A stretch of DNA of 17,246 nt, from positions 1 through 17,246 of the forward strand of contig CALGTV010000076.1 of assembly GCA_937902395.1 (NCBI GenBank), read 5' to 3'. The position numbers and the translations under genes are program-made. The stretch comes from an uncultured Ruminococcus sp. GTDB lineage: Bacteria > Bacillota > Clostridia > Oscillospirales > Ruminococcaceae. Below are positions 13,767 through 17,246 of this stretch, in pieces. A model generated the notes under the pieces. That model did no database searches and was not told the DNA's origin. It saw only the letters and a program-made list of their open reading frames with translations. Every line of letters begins with the position of its first letter. Within the stretch, counting starts at the first letter, position 1.

Positions 13767-14948
13767 CTAATAGCTCATCATTTCATACATATTTTCCGCA
13801 AATATGCCATATCCGCGCGTGGGGTCAGCTACAAATACATGAGTAACCGCGCCGATAATACGGTCATTTTGAATTATGGGACTGCCGCTCATCCCCTGTA
13901 CAATACCGCCTGTTTCCGCAATAAGTTCCTCGTCAGTTATGCGTATAACCATATTTTTGGAGGCTTCACGGCTGTTGTAATCCACTTCCTCAATGGATAT
14001 AGTATACATTTTCGGGTCTGTTCCGTTTACAGTGGATATTATATGCGCCTTGCCTATCTCGATATCCTGCCGATATCCAAGTTTATATTCCATAGGCGCG
14101 CCAATTCTGTCAAGTGCCGTTCTGCCCAGACTGCCGAAAATACCACAGCCGCTGTTCTGAGTAAGCTCACCATACGAGGGAAGCTGAGTAAACTGCCCAC
14201 GGAGACAACCGGGCATACCTGCTTTTCCCTTTTGCACCTCGGTGATTTTAACAGGTACAGCCTCACCGCTGTGTAGTGGGACAAGTTCACCCGTGTCAGA
14301 ATCGCAGACAGGATGACCTAATCCAGAAAATTTACCCGTTTCCTTGTCGATAAATGTCATAGTGCCTATACCTGCGATACTGTCACGCACCCACATTCCA
14401 CTGCGCCATTTTTCCTCTTTTTCGGAGTATACAGGGATAAGCTCCGCCGTCATATCCACGCCGTTACGGGTAAATTCGAGAGTTACCGTATCTCCGTCGC
14501 TTTCGGAGATAACACGGCTCAAATCGCTGTTGGAGGTCAAGGGGATATCATCGGCATGGGTTATGATATCACCTTTCTCAATGCCTGCATCGGCGGCAGG
14601 ACAGGATTCGCCGTCAACATCGCTTATACCCGTAACCATAACGCCCTCCATAAGAAGCTTTATGCCAAAGGGATTTCCCCCTGCAATGAGGACAGGCGCG
14701 TCTTTTTTGTTTATTGTAACAGATTTTACAGGAATTGCTCCCATTAACGAAACTGAGGCTTGATTTTCGCCTGTATACTCACTTTTCAGCTCAGGATAAG
14801 CGGCAAATTCAATATTTCCCGATTCTGTGGTTATGCTGTCGGGGATATTTGATGAAAAATAGCCTGCTGTTCCGTATAAACCAAGCAAAGCCGCAGATAA
14901 TACCGTTGCGGAAGCTTTTACAAATACATTTTTAAACAGTTTTTTCAA
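13767..14948 (-). CDS. spoIVB: SpoIVB sporulation signalling serine protease (S55 family)
   Basis: SpoIVB is made in the forespore under SigG, crosses into the intermembrane space and cleaves SpoIVFA, triggering SigK activation in the mother cell. The 393 residues show an N-terminal membrane/signal segment (about 11-30), a PDZ domain (about 95-172; SCPAADAGIEKGDIITHADD), and the S55 protease domain with His212 (GLGHPVCD), Asp339 (ITDEEL) and Ser354 (GIVQGMSGSPI). The His-Ser and Asp-Ser distances (142 and 15 residues) equal those of B. subtilis SpoIVB (H236, D363, S378), so the triad is intact. The start is a TTG at 14948, the only in-frame choice because a stop lies three codons upstream; the AAAGGAG directly abuts it. 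spo0A, the usual next gene in many clostridia, is not present; HPr is convergent instead. Confidence 0.94.
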   Translation of the reverse strand: MKKLFKNVFVKASATVLSAALLGLYGTAGYFSSNIPDSITTESGNIEFAAYPELKSEYTGENQASVSLMGAIPVKSVTINKKDAPVLIAGGNPFGIKLLMEGVMVTGISDVDGESCPAADAGIEKGDIITHADDIPLTSNSDLSRVISESDGDTVTLEFTRNGVDMTAELIPVYSEKEEKWRSGMWVRDSIAGIGTMTFIDKETGKFSGLGHPVCDSDTGELVPLHSGEAVPVKITEVQKGKAGMPGCLRGQFTQLPSYGELTQNSGCGIFGSLGRTALDRIGAPMEYKLGYRQDIEIGKAHIISTVNGTDPKMYTISIEEVDYNSREASKNMVIRITDEELIAETGGIVQGMSGSPIIQNDRIIGAVTHVFVADPTRGYGIFAENMYEMMSY

Positions 14949-14955
14949 CTCCTTT

Positions 14956-14983
14956 CAGCCGAAAACTTCATAACCGTCGGCTG
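14956..14983 (-). promoter_or_regulatory. Leader hairpin abutting the spoIVB Shine-Dalgarno
   Basis: On the minus strand CAGCCGA (14977-14983) pairs with TCGGCTG (14956-14962) over a 14-nt loop, and AAAGGAG begins immediately after the stem and runs into the TTG start. No convincing SigG promoter was found by eye upstream. Confidence 0.45.
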
Positions 14984-15063
14984 AGTTTATTATTTCTCAA
15001 TAGTAAAACGATATGAGTGAAAAATATTCACAAAAGGGAACTTCTAAAAGAAAATGGTGAAAA

Positions 15064-15507
15064 ATGAAACAAAAGAAAAAAAATCCACTTCTTATCGCTG
15101 CCGAAATAATTATGGTCATTCTTACAGCAGTTTATTCAGCGGCTATGGTATGTCTTGCAGGTGCAGGTCTGATTTATAACGGCGAAAGCTACGGCAAGAA
15201 TATAGTAAATACTGGAATACTCCTCATAATATCTGGAATCCTGCTGACAATCGGAGCAATATTATGCCTTTTCAGAAAACGCATTTTTCTAATATTATCA
15301 GCAATTTTTACAATAATCGGGTTGGCACTCTGCCTTTCAATGCTGTACATATTATGCTCTCATGCTGACAGCGCAGGCTGGACGGATAATTATACCATGA
15401 CGGCTGTAAGCCACATGTACAAATTCCGTATTCTCCCCGTAATCGCTCCAGCCTTACTTGCGTTGGGAATTGGAACGATAAAATTATACCACTCCATAAA
15501 GTATTAG
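15064..15507 (+). CDS. Small four-helix integral membrane protein, unknown function
   Basis: A 147-residue, strongly hydrophobic protein with a basic N-terminus (MKQKKK) and four predicted membrane segments, roughly residues 8-36, 48-68, 74-96 and 122-142. Short loops carry NGESYGKN and a larger outer loop HADSAGWTDNYTMT. I recognise no family or catalytic motif. The RBS is weak (GGTGAAAA) before the ATG at 15064. It is a lone gene between divergent spoIVB and its own strong terminator (15531-15575). No consensus promoter was seen in the 115-nt gap, only a small GTGAA/TTCAC hairpin (15017-15031). It could be expressed during sporulation, like its neighbour, but that is speculation. Confidence 0.78.
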   Translation: MKQKKKNPLLIAAEIIMVILTAVYSAAMVCLAGAGLIYNGESYGKNIVNTGILLIISGILLTIGAILCLFRKRIFLILSAIFTIIGLALCLSMLYILCSHADSAGWTDNYTMTAVSHMYKFRILPVIAPALLALGIGTIKLYHSIKY

Positions 15508-15530
15508 TAGTAATATTTCCTACAATAAAA

Positions 15531-15575
15531 AACAGGTGCTTTCAAATCGAGAGCACCTGTTTTATTTTAATTTTT
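15531..15575 (+). terminator. Rho-independent terminator of the membrane-protein gene
   Basis: 10-bp stem AACAGGTGCT (15531-15540) / AGCACCTGTT (15552-15561), followed by TTTATTTTAATTTTT. It lies 24 nt after the stop at 15507. Confidence 0.9.
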
Positions 15576-15642
15576 GACGTCTTATATTTCAAATTTTTAG
15601 TCCGAAATTTATAATCTTATTTTGTTTGTTTTTAAATCTCAC

Positions 15643-15671
15643 CAAATAAAACATCCCCGCAGCTGCGGGGA
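15643..15671 (-). terminator. Probable terminator of the fic2/HEAT-like operon
   Basis: On the minus strand a compact hairpin TCCCCGC-AGCT-GCGGGGA (15654-15671) is followed by TGTTTTATTT. It is 52 nt past the stop of the 131-residue gene. The 16-bp core is a perfect palindrome. Confidence 0.7.
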
Positions 15672-15722
15672 CTCAACCGTTAGAAAAATTCAAATTTATG
15701 CTTAGATTTGTCTGCTGTTGTT

Positions 15723-16118
15723 TTAGGAATTGGTATCAATGTAATCTTTTAAAACCTGTGATTCCCAATACATATCGGGTTCTATTTTGCTGTTTATTAA
15801 ATATAACATTCCTTTTTCAGATTTGATTTTGGCTAATGACATGAAAATATGACAAGATATATTATCAAGTTCCTCTGTCATTAAGCTTAATAATTTCGGC
15901 TCATTTAATTTCAGTAACTCTGTATCAAACTTGGAAATCCAATATGCCGCACCTATACGAACATCGCCTGATTCATCGTTTTCTAATAAATCAAATAAAA
16001 TATTCAGCATATTTTCGTCATTTAAATAGTCCTGAAAATATTTTTCCGATATGCTTTTGGTACTCTTATGCAGAGTTCCAATCAGGTGTTCTTTGACTGT
16101 TATTTTATTAATATCCAT
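15723..16118 (-). CDS. Small HEAT-repeat-like protein downstream of fic
   Basis: A 131-residue, all-helical, acidic soluble protein without signal peptide. The segment ENDESGDVRIGAAYWISKF (47-65) has the VR..AA.W...F pattern of HEAT/armadillo-type helical repeats, and flanking helices (about 28-46, 70-84, 86-100) would complete two or three repeats. No catalytic motif. Length and character resemble small HEAT-like proteins often seen as immunity or accessory proteins, but I cannot name a family with confidence. AAGGAG precedes the ATG at 16118. It starts 56 nt after the fic2 stop with no intervening promoter, so it is probably its operon partner. A role as binding partner or modulator of the Fic protein is a hypothesis only. 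Confidence 0.75.
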   Translation of the reverse strand: MDINKITVKEHLIGTLHKSTKSISEKYFQDYLNDENMLNILFDLLENDESGDVRIGAAYWISKFDTELLKLNEPKLLSLMTEELDNISCHIFMSLAKIKSEKGMLYLINSKIEPDMYWESQVLKDYIDTNS

Positions 16119-16174
16119 ATTTTTCTCCTTAATTTATATCCATTGTTTCATTTAATAATAGTTTTATTTGCCGC

Positions 16175-16966
16175 TTACGTAATATTTCTGATTCGGACTT
16201 GACGGTGTATTAAATAATCTTTTGCTGTCAGTTCATTCCTGTCGTAGTCAATTCTGAAATAGTCAAGGATAACTTTCATATCGTCCTGCGTAGATAGGAA
16301 TACGTCTATAAGCCGTTCTTTTTTCTCGTCAGACTGCCACTCTTTCAAGCCCATATAATAAAAATGCTTGATTTCTTCATTTATAAAGAAAGGAACAATA
16401 CCATTTTCAAGACATTGTTTAAGCATTAAAAGTCTGCCGATACGTCCGTTTCCGTCATAAAACGGATGTATCTTTTCAAATTCCGCATGAAATTCAGCAA
16501 TGTCATACAGGTCAAGAACAGGCGTATTATCGTATCTGCGGAGAAGTTTTTGTACAAGAACCGAAACATCTTCCGGTGAAGCAGTTTTTATCGTTCCGAC
16601 TTCATTTGGATATTTCTTGTAATCACCTACAACGGCATAATCCTCATCATCCTGCATAATACCATTTTTCAGCATACGATGCAGCTGTTTGATATAGTCC
16701 TCGGTTATCGGCTCATTTATAGTATCAAGGATAAAATCAAAACATCTGAAATGATTTGCCGCCTCAAATACATCATTTACAGGAACGACACCGTCAATAG
16801 TATGAGTTTCATAAATATATCTGGTCTGGTCGTGGGTAAGTTTGCTGCCCTCGATGTGATTTGAGTTGTATGCAAAATCCACCTGCATTCTGTTATATAT
16901 ACTGCCTTTGAGTTTTCTGCACTTTTCAGAAAGCAAAACAGACAATAATTCTCTTTTGTCCGACAA
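16175..16966 (-). CDS. Fic-domain protein (class II, compact form)
   Basis: A second Fic enzyme, 263 residues from the chosen start, shorter than the first and without its C-terminal winged helix. Counting from the longer start at 16972, the catalytic motif HPFYDGNGRIGR is at 169-180 with His169, Asp173, Arg177 and Arg180. The N-terminal inhibitory motif SNHIEG (37-42) has Glu41, so it is self-inhibited class II. The flap region (YPNEVGTIKTASPEDV, 121-136) matches the target-docking strand of Fic proteins. The likely reaction is AMP transfer to a protein hydroxyl; the target is unknown. Both candidate starts are TTG. The one at 16966 has AGGAGG at 8-nt spacing and is preferred over 16972 (spacing 2). 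It has a consensus promoter at 16994-17022 and is followed by the HEAT-like gene. Outside the shared Fic core it shows little resemblance to the first Fic protein, so a recent duplication is unlikely. Confidence 0.92.
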   Translation of the reverse strand: MSDKRELLSVLLSEKCRKLKGSIYNRMQVDFAYNSNHIEGSKLTHDQTRYIYETHTIDGVVPVNDVFEAANHFRCFDFILDTINEPITEDYIKQLHRMLKNGIMQDDEDYAVVGDYKKYPNEVGTIKTASPEDVSVLVQKLLRRYDNTPVLDLYDIAEFHAEFEKIHPFYDGNGRIGRLLMLKQCLENGIVPFFINEEIKHFYYMGLKEWQSDEKKERLIDVFLSTQDDMKVILDYFRIDYDRNELTAKDYLIHRQVRIRNIT

Positions 16967-16993
16967 TGGCAATCCCTCCTTTTCTTTTATTTT

Positions 16994-17022
16994 ATTATAT
17001 CAATTTGCATTTAATTAGTCAA
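16994..17022 (-). promoter_or_regulatory. SigA promoter of the second fic gene
   Basis: Minus-strand TTGACT (17017-17022), 17-nt spacer, TATAAT (16994-16999), giving a short leader of about 20 nt to the TTG start. The first fic gene's inverted repeat is not found here. Confidence 0.87.
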
Positions 17023-17056
17023 GGTCTGAAATAGTGTGTAGAAAAAATGTAGGAAA

Positions 17057-17092
17057 ATAAAGAAAAAAGCACCTTCGATTTCTCGAAAGTGC
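17057..17092 (-). terminator. Second terminator after tRNA-His
   Basis: Hairpin GCAC.TTCGA (17069-17078) / TCGAA.GTGC (17083-17092) with one internal mismatch, followed on the minus strand by TTTTTTCTTTATTTT. It lies about 70 nt past the first terminator and protects the fic2 promoter from read-through. Confidence 0.75.
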
Positions 17093-17133
17093 CTGTTGCG
17101 CTATATGTTTTTTTAAAATTTCTATGCGCGGAT

Positions 17134-17165
17134 AAAAAAACACGCCTCAGTAATACTGAAGCGTG
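17134..17165 (-). terminator. First terminator after tRNA-His
   Basis: Stem CACGC.TCAGTA (17141-17152) / TACTGA.GCGTG (17154-17165) with one C-A mismatch, followed by TTTTTTT on the minus strand. A further GCACG/CGTGC hairpin (17174-17188) lies between it and the tRNA 3' end and could aid 3' processing. Confidence 0.85.
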
Positions 17166-17192
17166 ATCTGTTTGCACGAACTTCGTGCTGAG

Positions 17193-17246
17193 GGTGGGAG
17201 ATGGGATTCGAACCCACGATCTTCGGGACCACAATCCGACGCTTTA
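17193..17246 (-). tRNA. tRNA-His (GTG anticodon), 5' part outside the window
   Basis: The minus strand carries the anticodon arm TCGGA-TTGTGGT-CCCGA with anticodon GTG (17230-17232), a T-arm GTGGG-TTCGAAT-CCCAT and the 3' acceptor strand CTCCCAC (17194-17200), followed by discriminator C73 (17193), which is diagnostic for tRNA-His. CCA is not encoded; CTC follows. Position 31-39 of the anticodon stem is an A-C mismatch as read. The D-arm and 5' acceptor strand are beyond the edge, so the G-1 cannot be checked. Confidence 0.9.

Noticed and set aside
13746..14276. A 176-codon plus-strand ORF starting near the HPr terminator
   Set aside because: It lies antisense to spoIVB, begins in the terminator U-tract and resembles no family.
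17019..17234. A 71-codon minus-strand ORF
   Set aside because: It runs through tRNA-His and both terminators, so it is an artefact.
1..17246. CRISPR array, prophage or insertion-sequence genes
   Set aside because: No regular repeat-spacer pattern, transposase, integrase or phage structural gene was found on either strand.

Overview
The window looks like chromosomal DNA of a low-to-mid GC, spore-forming Firmicute, most likely a Ruminococcus-type member of the Oscillospiraceae. Three things point there: a secreted leucine-rich-repeat protein with a C-terminal type I dockerin (cellulosome style), the sporulation protease SpoIVB, and the YlxM/Ffh, RimM/TrmD and HPr families in their Gram-positive forms. 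Near-consensus SigA promoters (TTGACA-type, 17-18 bp spacer, TATAAT) stand in front of many genes. The species assignment is inference; no 16S gene or other marker is present.

Layout. Positions 1-1596 (minus) hold ylxM and ffh of the signal recognition particle, with ffh cut by the window edge and its last 22 visible codons unlike the family. A palindrome-rich spacer (1657-1840) follows, then the LRR-dockerin protein (1848-2906). Next is a minus-strand envelope group: murA (peptidoglycan precursor synthesis), a lipoprotein with two cyclophilin domains, and a membrane-anchored, degenerate cyclophilin paralogue (3179-7187). At 7188-7443 two divergent promoters meet, and the plus-strand one carries a striking operator-like inverted repeat in front of a Fic-domain gene (7444-8685). 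The promoter of purB (8742-10181) is embedded in the 3' end of that fic gene. A hairpin-rich, probably repetitive element bounded by 26-bp direct repeats fills 10186-10535.

A compact plus-strand operon (10574-13053) encodes a membrane-anchored unknown protein, a small YqiA-like alpha/beta hydrolase, RimM (30S maturation) and TrmD (tRNA m1G37 methyltransferase), without the usual rpsP and rplS partners inside the window. After a 376-nt spacer with a 10-bp inverted repeat comes an HPr-like phosphocarrier, then convergent spoIVB on the minus strand. A four-helix membrane protein (plus) follows. Last comes a minus-strand pair made of a second class II Fic protein and a HEAT-like small protein, and the 3' part of a tRNA-His gene with two tandem terminators.

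Most of the window is housekeeping. The least ordinary points are the operator architecture at the first fic gene, the second fic gene paired with a HEAT-like partner, the catalytic-site loss in one cyclophilin next to a tandem-domain one, the bounded hairpin element after purB, and the unexplained break in Ffh homology at the left edge. None is proven to be a new system; each is stated below with its limits.
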